This document shows positions 1 through 9,731 of a stretch of 64,000 bases of DNA, one piece after another. The stretch spans positions 62,001-126,000 of the forward strand of contig CALLRW010000032.1 of assembly GCA_938014215.1 (NCBI GenBank), in the 5' to 3' direction. Below the pieces are notes generated by a model. That model did not search any database, was not told the DNA's origin, and worked only from the letters and a program-made list of their open reading frames with translations. This DNA is from an uncultured Alistipes sp. Lineage in GTDB: Bacteria > Bacteroidota > Bacteroidia > Bacteroidales > Rikenellaceae. The translations under genes and the position numbers were made by a program. Positions within the stretch are counted from its first letter, which is position 1; each line of letters starts with the position of its first letter.

Positions 1-77
1 GCAGAGCCCGACACGTCGCTCTGGCCCGGACTTGCAACAAAATGATTGTCAAATAGTTCACTAATCTGTAAACCTTT

Positions 78-1112
78 ATGAAGAAAAGCCTTTTGACAGG
101 ACTGTTCGCCGCGTTGATCGCGGTGGCGTGCTTTGCACAGAAGCCCTATAAAGTGGTCTTCTACAACTTCGAAAACCTGTTCGACACGATCAATGATCCC
201 GGCGTGAAGGACGAAGAGTTCACCCCCGAGGGTCCGAAGAAGTGGAACACGGCAAAGTATGAAAAGAAACTCGGCAACCTCGAACGCGTGCTGTTCGACA
301 TTGCGGCCGAAGACAAGGATTTCCCGATTGTGATCGGAGCGTCGGAGATCGAGAACCGCTCGGTGATGGAGGATGTCATCGCGCAGCCGAAACTCGCCTA
401 CGGCAACTATCGCATCGTTCATTTCGATTCGCCCGATGCCCGTGGCGTGGACGTGGGCTTCTTCTACCGTCCGGATGTCTTCAAACTGGAGGGGAGCGCC
501 GCCTATCCCTTCGTGATGCCCGACATGCCGAACTTCAAGACGCGAGACGTGGTGACGATGTGGGGAACGATCGAGGGCGAACCCTTCTTCTTCGCCGTCA
601 ACCACTGGCCGTCGCGACTGGGCGGCAAGGAGGCCTCGTCGCCCAAGCGTGAGGCTGCGGCCCGCCTGGTGAAGCATATCGTCGACTCGGTCATGGCGGC
701 CAATCCTGCCACGAAGGTGGTGGTGATGGGCGACCTGAACGACGACGCCACGGACAAGAGCGTCGTCGAGGGTCTGCAGGCCAAGGGCAAGATCAAGGAG
801 GTGCAGAAGGGTGACATGTTCAACCCGTTCATCGCGCTGCTCAAGGCCGGATACGGCACGCTGGCCTATCGCGACGAGTGGAACCTGTTCGACAACATCG
901 TCGTTTCGGAGAATCTGGCTACGGGCTCGACCGGCGAACTGAAGATCCAGCCGGTGGGCAAGTCGAAGTTCTACGGAGGCATCTTCCGCCGCCCGTACAT
1001 GATCCAGAAGGACGGCCAGTACAAGGGCTATCCGCTTCGCACGTTCGTGGGCAACGACTTCCAGGGCGGCTTCAGCGACCACTTCCCGGTCTATATCTAC
1101 ATCGGCAAATAA
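78..1112 (+). CDS. Secreted endonuclease/exonuclease/phosphatase (EEP) family protein
   Basis: The 344-residue protein starts with a signal peptide (MKKSLLTG... ending at CFAQ, about residue 21) and then shows the EEP hallmarks: FYNFENLFD near residues 29-37, a SEIENR acidic motif near residue 90, a GDLND motif near residue 218 and a terminal SDHFPV. These are the metal-binding and catalytic Asp/Asn/His residues of the DNase I-like fold. It probably cleaves phosphodiester bonds outside the cytoplasm. It is followed after 18 bases by a TonB-dependent receptor and a DUF5689 lipoprotein, so it looks like the enzyme of a small uptake unit, perhaps for nucleic acid or a phosphorylated polymer. The substrate is inferred only. 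Confidence 0.85.
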   Translation: MKKSLLTGLFAALIAVACFAQKPYKVVFYNFENLFDTINDPGVKDEEFTPEGPKKWNTAKYEKKLGNLERVLFDIAAEDKDFPIVIGASEIENRSVMEDVIAQPKLAYGNYRIVHFDSPDARGVDVGFFYRPDVFKLEGSAAYPFVMPDMPNFKTRDVVTMWGTIEGEPFFFAVNHWPSRLGGKEASSPKREAAARLVKHIVDSVMAANPATKVVVMGDLNDDATDKSVVEGLQAKGKIKEVQKGDMFNPFIALLKAGYGTLAYRDEWNLFDNIVVSENLATGSTGELKIQPVGKSKFYGGIFRRPYMIQKDGQYKGYPLRTFVGNDFQGGFSDHFPVYIYIGK

Positions 1113-1130
1113 CATGCTAACAATAACTGT

Positions 1131-3977
1131 ATGAAACTGAAATCTCTACTTATTCTGATGCTCTCCGCAGTGACCTTTGCGTCCTATGCCCAGGACGGAG
1201 GTGTACGTGGAAAGGTGGTTTCACGCAACGGACGCGTGGCCCTGAGCAACGTCGAGGTGAAGATCGAATCGCTGGGCGTGACGGTCATGACCGACGACGA
1301 AGGTCGCTTCCTGCTGGGCAACCTCCCCGCCGGCAGCTACACGCTGCAGTTCGATACGCCGGATTTCGAGCCGCTCTCGGTGATGGTTCGCGTCGGCGAG
1401 GAACACGTTCAGGATCTCAAGCAGGTGATCCTGGTTCCGGGCAACCCGTCGGAGAGCGGCAGCTTCTTCGATGACGCCATTTTCGCCGAATTCGATTCCG
1501 ATTCGTCGTCGTCCGACACGCAGGCGCTGCCCTCGTCGCTGTCGGCCTCGAAGGATCTGTTCAACAACATCGCCTCGTATCGCTTCAGCGAGATGCGCTT
1601 CAACGTGCGCGGCTACGATTCGCAGTTCTCGGACATCTACCTGAACGGCATCCGCTTCAACGACGCCATGACGGGCTACGGACCGTGGTCGCTGTGGAGC
1701 GGCCTGAACGACGCCACGCGCAACCAGGAGAACTACACGGGTCTGGAGACGGCCGACTTCGGCATCGGCGGCATCGGCGGCATGACGAACGTCAACGCCC
1801 GTGCTTCGCAGTTCCGCAAGGGCTTCCGCGTGAGCGTGTCGAACGGCAACCAGATGTATCGCTTCCGTGCGATGGTATCCTACGGTTCGGGTCAGCTCGA
1901 CAACGGCTGGTCGTACGCTTTCTCGGTGGGTACGCGCCAGGGCGGCAACGGCTACGTCGACGGAGTCTACTATAACTCCTACTCCTACTTTGCATCGGTC
2001 GAGAAGCTCTTCGGCGACCGTCACCGTCTGGCCTTCACGTTCCTGGCCTCGCCTTCGGAGCGCGGTGCGCAGCAGGCGTCGACCGACGAGGCCTACGCCC
2101 TGTTCGGCAACAACTACTACAACCCCAACGTCGGCTACCAGGCCGGCAAGCTCCGCAACTCGCGTGTGCGCAACACGCATGAGCCGATCGCGATGCTGAA
2201 CTACACGTGGGAGATCTCGGACAATACGCGCATGAATGCGGCCACGTCGCTGCGTTTCGGCAAGAACGGCTACTCGGCGCTGACGTGGAACGGCGGATCC
2301 GACCCGCGCGGCGACTACTACCGTTACATGCCCTCGTCGGACATTACGCAGATCCTGCCCGGGACGACGACCAGTCAGACACTCTACTACTACGCGCTGG
2401 GTGCCGCCACGGCCGGACAGGTTTGGGACGGCATGCTCGATTTCGACGACTTCTTCCACAAGAACCAGTACATCGACACGGAGCTGACGGATCTGATGGG
2501 CAACAGCCGCCGTTCGAACTACATGATCGAGGAGCGCCACACCGACCAGCTGGACTACAACCTGGCGCTCAACGTCCAGCACCACATGCGCAACAACATG
2601 CGGATCGTGGGTGGCGTGAACCTGCGCATGAACCGTACGGACTACTACTCGCAGGTGAAGGACCTGCTGGGTGGTGACTACTGGTACGACATCGACAAGT
2701 TTGCCGAGCGCGACATGGCCAGCGAAACGGCCTACCAGAACGATCTGGACTACTACTGGGCGACGGGTCATGCCCGCATTGCCCGCGAGGGTGACAAGTA
2801 CGGCTACTGGTATCGTGCCCACCTGCTGGAGACCGACGCTTGGGCCAACTATACGTGGGCCGTTGGCGGCTTCTCGCTGGGTGTGGCCGGATCGGTCGGC
2901 TATTCGGAGATGTACCGCGAGGGTATGTGGCGCAAGGGCCTCTTCCCCGAGAATTCGAAGGGCGACTCGAAGAAGCTCGACTACCTGACCTACGAGGGCA
3001 AGCTCTCGCTGGGCTACAAGTTCTCGGGCGCCCACTCGCTCGAGGCCAACGTGATGGTGCAGCAGCGCGCCCCGAAGTTCAACACGGCGTTCGTATCGCC
3101 GCGTACGCGCAACAACACCACGCCGGGTCTGAAGGCCGAGAAGATCTTCGGCGCCGACCTGACCTACAACCTCAATCTGCCCTACATCAAGGCCCGCCTG
3201 TCGGGTTACTACACGACGATCACCGATCAGTCGAAGGTGATCTCGTTCTACGACGATACGCGCAGTTCGTTCACGAACTTCGCCATGAGCGGCATCGACA
3301 AGCGCCACTACGGCGTCGAGCTGGGCCTCTCGATTCCGGTGTGGAACGGACTGTCGGTGGTAGGTGCCGTGAGCTGGGGTGACTACACCTACACGTCGAA
3401 TGCCAACTTCGTGCAGACGGTGGACAACATCGACAAGATCGTCCTGCGCGACAAGGTCAACTGGAAGGGCTTCCATGTGGAGAGCACGCCGCAGACGGCC
3501 ATCAACGTGGGTCTCGACTACCGCGGACCGCGCAACTGGTTTGCCGGAGTGAACTTCAACTACTACGACAATCTCTACCTGTCGATGAACCCGTTCTACC
3601 GCACGAATACCGCCTCGAGCTACTACACGAACATCATCGTGAACCAGCTGACGAGCGGCAATCCGTCCAAAGAGATCGTAGACGGCGCCTTGAACTCGAT
3701 TCACGAACTGCGCCGTCAGGAGAAGTTCGACGGCTGCTACACGCTGAGCGCCAACGTGGGCAAGAACTGGTATGTAAACAAGTACATGATCGGCTTCAGC
3801 CTCGAGGTGAAGAACATCCTCAACGATCAGGATATCCGTACGGGCGGTTACGAGCAGATGCGTATGAGCAAGGTGCGTGCCGCCAACACGGGCGACTATA
3901 TCTTCGGCCGCTTCCCGTCGAAGTACTTCTATCTGTTCGGTACGACCTACTATCTGAACGTCTATTTACGATTCTAA
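1131..3977 (+). CDS. TonB-dependent receptor with carboxypeptidase-regulatory-like N-terminal domain
   Basis: This 948-residue outer-membrane protein has a signal peptide ending at SYAQ (about residue 21), an N-terminal carboxypeptidase regulatory-like beta-sandwich (residues about 25-95, GGVRGKVVSRNGRV...), a plug region (about 130-230) and a long aromatic-rich beta-barrel ending in YYLNVYLRF, a typical C-terminal barrel strand with final Phe. It lacks the SusC signature and has no SusD partner next to it, so it is better called a general TonB-dependent receptor. Its neighbours are a secreted EEP phosphoesterase upstream and a DUF5689 lipoprotein 19 bases downstream, which suggests import of a product of the EEP enzyme. 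Confidence 0.88.
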   Translation: MKLKSLLILMLSAVTFASYAQDGGVRGKVVSRNGRVALSNVEVKIESLGVTVMTDDEGRFLLGNLPAGSYTLQFDTPDFEPLSVMVRVGEEHVQDLKQVILVPGNPSESGSFFDDAIFAEFDSDSSSSDTQALPSSLSASKDLFNNIASYRFSEMRFNVRGYDSQFSDIYLNGIRFNDAMTGYGPWSLWSGLNDATRNQENYTGLETADFGIGGIGGMTNVNARASQFRKGFRVSVSNGNQMYRFRAMVSYGSGQLDNGWSYAFSVGTRQGGNGYVDGVYYNSYSYFASVEKLFGDRHRLAFTFLASPSERGAQQASTDEAYALFGNNYYNPNVGYQAGKLRNSRVRNTHEPIAMLNYTWEISDNTRMNAATSLRFGKNGYSALTWNGGSDPRGDYYRYMPSSDITQILPGTTTSQTLYYYALGAATAGQVWDGMLDFDDFFHKNQYIDTELTDLMGNSRRSNYMIEERHTDQLDYNLALNVQHHMRNNMRIVGGVNLRMNRTDYYSQVKDLLGGDYWYDIDKFAERDMASETAYQNDLDYYWATGHARIAREGDKYGYWYRAHLLETDAWANYTWAVGGFSLGVAGSVGYSEMYREGMWRKGLFPENSKGDSKKLDYLTYEGKLSLGYKFSGAHSLEANVMVQQRAPKFNTAFVSPRTRNNTTPGLKAEKIFGADLTYNLNLPYIKARLSGYYTTITDQSKVISFYDDTRSSFTNFAMSGIDKRHYGVELGLSIPVWNGLSVVGAVSWGDYTYTSNANFVQTVDNIDKIVLRDKVNWKGFHVESTPQTAINVGLDYRGPRNWFAGVNFNYYDNLYLSMNPFYRTNTASSYYTNIIVNQLTSGNPSKEIVDGALNSIHELRRQEKFDGCYTLSANVGKNWYVNKYMIGFSLEVKNILNDQDIRTGGYEQMRMSKVRAANTGDYIFGRFPSKYFYLFGTTYYLNVYLRF

Positions 3978-3996
3978 ACCGAGAAGAGCACACATT

Positions 3997-5259
3997 ATGA
4001 AAAGTCTTAAAATAGCAATTGCGGTTCTTGTCGGCGTTCTGGCCGCGGGCTGCTACAACGATTTCGATACGCCGGCCCCCCGGAAGCTCTACACCGATGC
4101 CGATCTGGCGGCTGAGGGGCTCCAGCAGGTATCGATCAAGGAGGTGAAGGGTTGGTTCGAGTCCGCCTTCGGGAGCATCTCGAACACCGGCACCAACGAC
4201 GACTGGGCAACGACCAACACGCTGAAACTCGGCGATCTGGCTCCCGAAGAGGAGTCCTTCGAGGGGATGAAGGGGTGGTCCGATGCCTCGAACAAGTACA
4301 TCAAGGGCAAGGTGATCAGCAGCGACCGCCAGGGTAACATCTACAAGTCGCTGTTCATCGACGACGGCACGGCCGGCATCGAGCTGAAACTCTACAACGG
4401 ACTCTATCTGGACTATTACCTCAATCTGAATACGATGGAGAGCCAGTGGGTCTACGTGCGTCTGGACGGACTCTACCTGGGCAACTACCGCATGATGCTG
4501 TCGATCGGCGATGCACCGTCGGATTCGAACAACACGTCGGGTAAGCACAAGTTCTACGCCAACTCGAATCTCGACAACCCGAAGATCGCCAAGCAGTATG
4601 TGGTTCCGGGCGAGTACGTTTCGCTCGACGAGTCGAACATCGTCGAGGTGAATGCCTCGAACTACCGCACGGCGCTGGGCAAGGATCAGCTGGGCCGTCT
4701 GGTTCGCTTCAACGGGATCAAGATCCGTTATTCGGGGGTTCCCAACCAGGATCACGTGGTCAATGAGGCATTGAAGAACGGCACCTATACGAGCCAGTTC
4801 CCGACGTGGGTGGTGACCGATTCGGGAACGCCGCAGAATGCCGCGTGGTACCGCTGGGCCTACAACATCGAGAACGTGCGTCTCTACGCTTCGGTGCTGA
4901 TCTCCTACAACGATGAGGCGGTCTACACGTCGGATCCGGGCGTCTATTCGGTGCGCACGAGCGGCTACTCGCAGTTTGCGATGAAGACCATCCCGAAGGA
5001 CGGGGCCGTGGGCAACGTACTGGGCATCTACGGCATCTATTCGAAGCGGAGCGACTTTACGGGTGGTTCGTACGACTATGCGCAGTACCAGATTTCGGTC
5101 AGCCGGATCGAGGATCTCGACTTCAAGGCGGAGGATCTGCTGACGGAGGAGGAGGCCGATGCGCTGGCGCGCTGGGCCTATGACAAAGCCTATTCGGAGT
5201 ATGATCCGTTCAATCCTCCCGTGAAGAGTACGACGGGGGATTACGAGAGCGGCGAGTAG
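3997..5259 (+). CDS. DUF5689 domain-containing lipoprotein
   Basis: The 420-residue product begins with a lipoprotein signal (LVGVLAAGCYN; lipobox Cys near residue 19) and contains an OB-fold-like segment around residues 100-175 (YIKGKVISSDRQGN, then SLFIDDGTAGIELKL and WVYVRLDGLYLG) that matches my memory of the DUF5689 family of Bacteroidota surface lipoproteins. It is the third gene of the EEP enzyme / TonB receptor unit and probably sits on the outer-membrane surface as the binding partner of that receptor, in the place SusD holds in glycan systems. The biochemical role is unknown. Confidence 0.8.
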   Translation: MKSLKIAIAVLVGVLAAGCYNDFDTPAPRKLYTDADLAAEGLQQVSIKEVKGWFESAFGSISNTGTNDDWATTNTLKLGDLAPEEESFEGMKGWSDASNKYIKGKVISSDRQGNIYKSLFIDDGTAGIELKLYNGLYLDYYLNLNTMESQWVYVRLDGLYLGNYRMMLSIGDAPSDSNNTSGKHKFYANSNLDNPKIAKQYVVPGEYVSLDESNIVEVNASNYRTALGKDQLGRLVRFNGIKIRYSGVPNQDHVVNEALKNGTYTSQFPTWVVTDSGTPQNAAWYRWAYNIENVRLYASVLISYNDEAVYTSDPGVYSVRTSGYSQFAMKTIPKDGAVGNVLGIYGIYSKRSDFTGGSYDYAQYQISVSRIEDLDFKAEDLLTEEEADALARWAYDKAYSEYDPFNPPVKSTTGDYESGE

Positions 5260-5285
5260 TTTGCGATCGGAAAGCCGAAAAGTCA

Positions 5286-5325
5286 GGGGCGGCCGGGATT
5301 CGATCCCGACCGCTCCTCTTTTTTT
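5286..5325 (+). terminator. Rho-independent terminator after the EEP/TBDR/DUF5689 unit
   Basis: An inverted repeat (GGGGCGGCCGGGAT / ATCCCGACCGCTCC, loop TCG) is followed directly by CTCTTTTTTT, 27 bases after the stop codon at 5259. Confidence 0.85.
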
Positions 5326-5419
5326 GGTATGCCGGAAGTCCGGGAACAGCTGCGGGTCGGCGAGGAATTGGCCGTTGAATCGACATCGTGCAGCTGGCCG
5401 GACTTTCTGAACGCTTTCT

Positions 5420-5700
5420 GGACCCGCCTTGGCTGGTTTAGGGAGGATTTGGGTCTGCTCCGGAACGGCTTGGGACCGACTCCTGGATTGCTCTAAAACT
5501 GCTCCGGGGTTGCTCTGAAACTGCTTTGGGTCTGCTCAGGAACGGCCTGGGACTGACTCCGGGACCGGCTCCGGAATTGCTCTGAAACTGCTTTGGGGCT
5601 GCACAAAAACTGCTCCCGGACCTGCTCTGGAATTCGCCCTGGAGGCGGCCGAAATTGCCTTGAATTCGTCCCGGACCCCCTCTGAACCTGTTCTCAAACC
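5420..5700. repeat. Degenerate repeat block in a gene-free gap
   Basis: The gap 5260-5865 contains no supported gene. Between the two facing terminators the sequence is built from imperfect units such as TTGCTCTGAAACTGCTTTGG, which occurs at about 5510 and again at about 5577 (67 bases apart) with a weaker copy near 5489. The units are rich in CTGCTC and GGGACCG words. It is not a CRISPR, because copies are irregular and unspaced. Confidence 0.6.
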
Positions 5701-5780
5701 TGTCTGTACCCGTTTCGATACCCGACAGAAAGGCTATGTTTCCGGTTGCGGCAGAGGCCGGGGCAGGAAGGGGGCAAATG

Positions 5781-5817
5781 AAAAGAGGCTGACACCCGGA
5801 AGTGTCAGCCTCTTTGG
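5781..5817 (-). terminator. Terminator of the M16 peptidase unit
   Basis: On the minus strand AGAGGCTGACAC, a short loop and GTGTCAGCCTCTTTT form a perfect 12-bp stem with a T tail, about 50 bases after the stop codon of the M16 peptidase gene. The other strand also ends in TTT, so it may work in both directions. Confidence 0.85.
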
Positions 5818-5865
5818 CATTCGGAAACGGTCGCGGAGGGACCGTTTCCGACGATTTCCGCTCGT

Positions 5866-8700
5866 TTATTCGGCGGGAGTCTCCTCGGCCTTGGCCGGGC
5901 GCATGATCACCTTGACGAGGTTGTCATCCGCGAGGATCTTCTTGGCCAGCGCCTGCACGTCGGCATTCGTCACGCTGCGCAGCGTCTTCTCGTAGTCGGC
6001 CACGTAGTTCAGACCCGAGCTGTACTTGGCCTGGATGTACGACATCCAGCCGGCATTCTGCTCGAGCGAGTTGTTCCACTCCTTGAGCAGGTATTCGCGG
6101 GTCTTCTCGATATCCTCGGTCAGCGGGCCTTCGTCGGCGATCTTGCGGATCTCGGCCACGATGATCTCGCACAGTTCGTCTGCCATCTCCTCGTTGGTAT
6201 CGAACTCGATGTTCATGTAGAAGTTCTCCTCGGGGATGTAGGCGGTGCGGCCGTAGACCTGTACGCCGTAGGTGCCGCCCTTCTCCTCGCGGATCGATAC
6301 CAGATAGCGCGACGAGAGAGCCTGCGTGAGCAGCGTCAGCGTGATGCGGTCCTTGAACTCGTAGGGCATCAGGCCCGAGTATCCGAAGTGTACCGACACC
6401 TTGGGCTGCTGCATCGGCGTGGTGAAGTCCTTGGTCACCTCACCCTTTACGCGGCGCACCTTGTCGTCAACCCACGTCATGGGCTTCTTGGCGGTGGGGA
6501 TCGAGCCGATGTACTTCTCGACCAGCGGCTTCAGCACCTCGAGGTCGACGTTGCCGACGAACGTGAAGACGAAGCTGTTGGCATTGGGGTAGAGCTCCGA
6601 GTAGATGGCGGGCAGACGGTCGAAGTCGAAGCCGGCGAGGAGCTTCTCGTCGATCATCTGACGACGGGGGTTCTGGCCGTAGGTGACGTCGAGGACCATG
6701 TCCTGCATCTGGTAGTCGGGGTTGCTCTTGACGTTGGCCAGCTGCGAGGCGAGCATCGTCATCAGGTTGTCATAGTCGTTGCGGTCGAAGCGGGGCTGCG
6801 TGAAGTTGAGGTAGAGCAGCTGGAGCATCGTTTCGATATCCTTGGGCGAGCAGTAGCCGTTCATGGCGCTGGCATACTCCTCGACGGAGGTCTGCACCGA
6901 AGCGCTCTTGCCGGAGAGCTGCTTGCGGAGCTCGGTGGCCGAGAACTTGCCGACACCCGACATCGAGTTGACGGCGGGCATCATCTCACCCATGTAGTAC
7001 TCCTCGGTGGGCAGCACCGACAGACCGCCCTTCGCCACGGCGCTCATGCGCACCTCGTCGGCCTTGAAGGTGGTGGGCTTCACGACGATCTTCGTCCCGT
7101 TGGCGAGGGTCCACTCGGTGGTTCCGAACTGCTCGTCGGTCACCGTCTTCTTCACCTTCGAACCCTTCAGGACGGTACCCTCCGGGATCAGCGGCTCCTT
7201 GACGACGTTGTCCTCATAGGGAGCCACCTCGCTGGCCATCACCTTGTCGCGGATAGCGAGCAGCTCCTCGGCCGTCGGCGAGGCGAGCCCCTCCTTTTCG
7301 GGAGCGGTCACGACGATCACCTGATTCGTCGGCGTGACGGTCTGCTGCACGAAGGCGTTGATCATGTCGACGTTGACCATCTTGACCAGCATGCTGTCGA
7401 GCTGCCATTCGGTTTCGGCATCGGGCATGGGGGTGTTCTTCTGGAAGTTGCTCAGATAGGTCTGCACGAAGGACTCGTTCTGACGGTCGTTGCGGTTGGC
7501 ATAGGTGCGCTCGATCTGGCGCATGATGTTCTCCTGGGCGCGTTCGAACTCACCCTGGGTGAAGCCGTGGCGGCGTACGCGCTCGATCTCGGTGAAGAGG
7601 GTTTCGAAACCGCGGTTGAGTTTTCCGTCCTGGGTCATGGCGACGAAGGTCGTGGCGTTGAGCGTCGGGATAACGCCGATGACGTCACCCGTGCCCATGC
7701 CGGCGCCGAGGAACGGAGCATCGGGCTGAGCGGCGATCTCCTCCAGACGGGCGTTCTCCATCGTCGAGATGAAGGTTTCGGCGATATTGGCTACCTCCCA
7801 GGCGACCGTATTGGAGAGTTCTGCGGGGAAAGCCGCACGCTTGATGAAGATCTGAGCCTTGGTTCCCTGCATTTCGGGATCGGTGTAGATGCTGACGATG
7901 GGCTGCTCGTTGTCGGGCACGACGATCACCTCCTTCTTGTCGGCATCGGCTGCCGGAGCGGGGATGTCGGCCATGAGCTTCTTGACCTGGGCCTCGACCG
8001 CCTCGGCATCGATGTCACCGACGACGACCACGGCCTGATAGTCCGGGCGATACCACTGGTGGTAGAAGTCGACGAGCTCCTGATGCTTGAAGTTCTTCAG
8101 GCCGTCGAGATAGCCGATCAGGTTGCGGTGTTCGTACTTGGTGTCCTTTCCGATGGCCTGGAGCATCTTCATCATCGAACGCCACATGGCGCCGTCGCGG
8201 GTGCGGAGCTCCTCCATGATGACGCCGCGCTCGGAGTCAATCTCCTGGGGCTCCAGGGCGATGAAGTGCGACCAGTCGTGGAGGATCAGCAGCGCGGAGT
8301 CGATGATTCCCTGCCGCGAGGTGGGCACGTCGGAGATGTTGTATACGGTCTGGTCCCAGCTGGTGGCAGCGTTGAGGTTGGCACCGAACTTGACGCCGAC
8401 CTTCTCGAGATACTCGATCATCTGCTTGCCGGGGAGGTTCTTGGTACCGTTGAAGGCCATGTGCTCGAGGAAGTGAGCGAGGCCCTGCTGGGCGTCGTTC
8501 TCCTGGATGGCGCCGACGTTGTGGATGATGTAGAAGTCGGCCTGACCCTTGGGTTTTTCGTTGTGGCGGATGTAATAGGTCATCCCGTTGTCGAGTCTGC
8601 CCGTACGGAGTTCGGGATCGGCGGGAATCGGCTGATTCATCTGCGCCATGGCGCTGCAGGCCGCGAAGGCCCCCAACGCCATCATGATGATTTTTTTCAT
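5866..8700 (-). CDS. M16 family zinc metallopeptidase (periplasmic, two-domain)
   Basis: The start is taken at the ATG at 8700, because that codon begins a clear signal peptide (MKKIIMMALGAFAACSAMAQ); an in-frame ATG at 8799 would add an unlikely Arg-rich leader. The mature 944-residue protein has the inverted zinc motif HFLEH at residues 76-80 in the first half and the usual second, non-catalytic M16 half (LPAIYSELYPNANSFVFTFVGNVD and following). Length fits the duplicated pitrilysin-like form common in Bacteroidota. It should cut peptides in the periplasm. It lies 23 bases behind the YozG-like regulator gene and probably shares its transcript. Confidence 0.9.
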   Translation of the reverse strand: MKKIIMMALGAFAACSAMAQMNQPIPADPELRTGRLDNGMTYYIRHNEKPKGQADFYIIHNVGAIQENDAQQGLAHFLEHMAFNGTKNLPGKQMIEYLEKVGVKFGANLNAATSWDQTVYNISDVPTSRQGIIDSALLILHDWSHFIALEPQEIDSERGVIMEELRTRDGAMWRSMMKMLQAIGKDTKYEHRNLIGYLDGLKNFKHQELVDFYHQWYRPDYQAVVVVGDIDAEAVEAQVKKLMADIPAPAADADKKEVIVVPDNEQPIVSIYTDPEMQGTKAQIFIKRAAFPAELSNTVAWEVANIAETFISTMENARLEEIAAQPDAPFLGAGMGTGDVIGVIPTLNATTFVAMTQDGKLNRGFETLFTEIERVRRHGFTQGEFERAQENIMRQIERTYANRNDRQNESFVQTYLSNFQKNTPMPDAETEWQLDSMLVKMVNVDMINAFVQQTVTPTNQVIVVTAPEKEGLASPTAEELLAIRDKVMASEVAPYEDNVVKEPLIPEGTVLKGSKVKKTVTDEQFGTTEWTLANGTKIVVKPTTFKADEVRMSAVAKGGLSVLPTEEYYMGEMMPAVNSMSGVGKFSATELRKQLSGKSASVQTSVEEYASAMNGYCSPKDIETMLQLLYLNFTQPRFDRNDYDNLMTMLASQLANVKSNPDYQMQDMVLDVTYGQNPRRQMIDEKLLAGFDFDRLPAIYSELYPNANSFVFTFVGNVDLEVLKPLVEKYIGSIPTAKKPMTWVDDKVRRVKGEVTKDFTTPMQQPKVSVHFGYSGLMPYEFKDRITLTLLTQALSSRYLVSIREEKGGTYGVQVYGRTAYIPEENFYMNIEFDTNEEMADELCEIIVAEIRKIADEGPLTEDIEKTREYLLKEWNNSLEQNAGWMSYIQAKYSSGLNYVADYEKTLRSVTNADVQALAKKILADDNLVKVIMRPAKAEETPAE

Positions 8701-8723
8701 ACGCTGTGGTATTGGTTGTGAAA

Positions 8724-8951
8724 TTAAAGGTTTTCCTGTTGTGTTGCGTCGGGACGGTATTCGATGATGTCGCCGGGCTGGCAGTCGAGTTCCCGGCAAA
8801 TGGCCTCGAGGGTCGAGAAGCGGATGGCGCGGGCCTTTCCGTTCTTGAGGATCGAGAGGTTTGCGGGGGTGATGTCGACGCGTTCGGCCAGTTCTCCGAG
8901 CGAGATCTTTCGTTTGACCATCATGACGTCTATGTTGATGATAATTGCCAT
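8724..8951 (-). CDS. YozG-like Cro/C1-type HTH transcriptional regulator
   Basis: A 75-residue protein made almost wholly of a helix-turn-helix (KISLGELAERVDITPANLSILKNGKA..., residues about 15-60) followed by CRELDCQPGDIIEY, the typical end of YozG/Cro-like regulators. It lies 10 bases after a DUF2975 membrane protein gene, a pairing that is widespread in bacteria and thought to form a membrane-linked regulatory unit. The target is unknown; autoregulation through the promoter at 9701-9731 is likely but inferred. Confidence 0.85.
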   Translation of the reverse strand: MAIIINIDVMMVKRKISLGELAERVDITPANLSILKNGKARAIRFSTLEAICRELDCQPGDIIEYRPDATQQENL

Positions 8952-8961
8952 TTCTGCGGGG

Positions 8962-9672
8962 TTAAATGGTCAGTTTCTGCTCTTCGCTGAGGTTCTGGCC
9001 GATGGCGAAGACCTCGGCCGAGAAGAGGATCAGGATACCCATGATGATCGTGGAGTAGGAGAGTTCGAACGAGGAGGCGACCATCCATTTGCTGCCGGCG
9101 AGCAGGCGTTCGGCCTGGAGGTTCATGGCGTATCCGATGAGGCTGCTGATCACCTCCGAGAGGATGGTCAGCAGGCCGATCAAGCGCAGATACCAGACGT
9201 TTCGTTTGTCGATCGGGCGCTCATCGCGGATCGACCGCCGCAGCGAGTGGATGATCAGGATCATCAGCACGATGATGGCCAGCAGGAAGAGCGGGATCAG
9301 CATCGTGAAGGCATACATCCAGGGGCTGCCGCCGATCGAACGGAAGGCGATGGCGACCGGCGAGATGTTCGAGGCGGGTTTGTCGACGAGCAGATCCATG
9401 CGGGAGACGATCGGGGTGATTTCGGTGTTGTCGACGCGGATCGGGGAGCTGTTGTCGATCTTTTCGCGGATGGGGACGTTGCTGAGCAGATAGATCATTC
9501 GGGGGTCGTGCTGCTGGAGTTTTTCGGCGATTTTGGCGCCCATCTCCATACCGTCGGCGACGCCGCGGCCGAAGGTGCCCAGCAGGCCGTGGACCAGTCC
9601 GGCGGCGATGACCAGGAAGAGGGCTATGTAGAGGAACAGCAGCCGTTGAAGAAGTGATTTTTTGTTCTGCAT
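8962..9672 (-). CDS. DUF2975 domain-containing membrane protein
   Basis: The start is put at 9672 (MQNKKSLLQRLLF...), which leaves the promoter at 9701-9731 upstream; a longer frame opens at 9711 but would overlap that promoter. The 236-residue protein has about four membrane helices: near residues 9-33 (LLFLYIALFLVIAAGLVHGLL), a central one (MYAFTMLIPLFLLAIIVLMIL), one at LIGLLTILSEVISSLIGYAM and a last one near TIIMGILILFSAEVF. DUF2975 proteins are usually coded next to a YozG-type HTH gene, as here. Function unknown. Confidence 0.82.
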   Translation of the reverse strand: MQNKKSLLQRLLFLYIALFLVIAAGLVHGLLGTFGRGVADGMEMGAKIAEKLQQHDPRMIYLLSNVPIREKIDNSSPIRVDNTEITPIVSRMDLLVDKPASNISPVAIAFRSIGGSPWMYAFTMLIPLFLLAIIVLMILIIHSLRRSIRDERPIDKRNVWYLRLIGLLTILSEVISSLIGYAMNLQAERLLAGSKWMVASSFELSYSTIIMGILILFSAEVFAIGQNLSEEQKLTI

Positions 9673-9700
9673 GATGCGGTTTGTTTGGATATTCCGAATG

Positions 9701-9731
9701 CAAATATACACGTTAATTTATGAAAAACAAA
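9701..9731 (-). promoter_or_regulatory. Bacteroidota-type promoter for DUF2975-HTH-M16 unit
   Basis: On the minus strand TTTG (9728-9731) is followed after 19 bases by TATATTTG (9701-9708), a full match to the -33/-7 consensus of the primary sigma factor of this phylum, 28 bases before the DUF2975 start codon. Confidence 0.75.

Noticed and set aside
1221..3704. Long open frame (827 codons) antisense to the TonB receptor
   Set aside because: It is Val/Arg/His-rich shadow coding caused by GC-rich codon bias; the plus strand codes a clear receptor.
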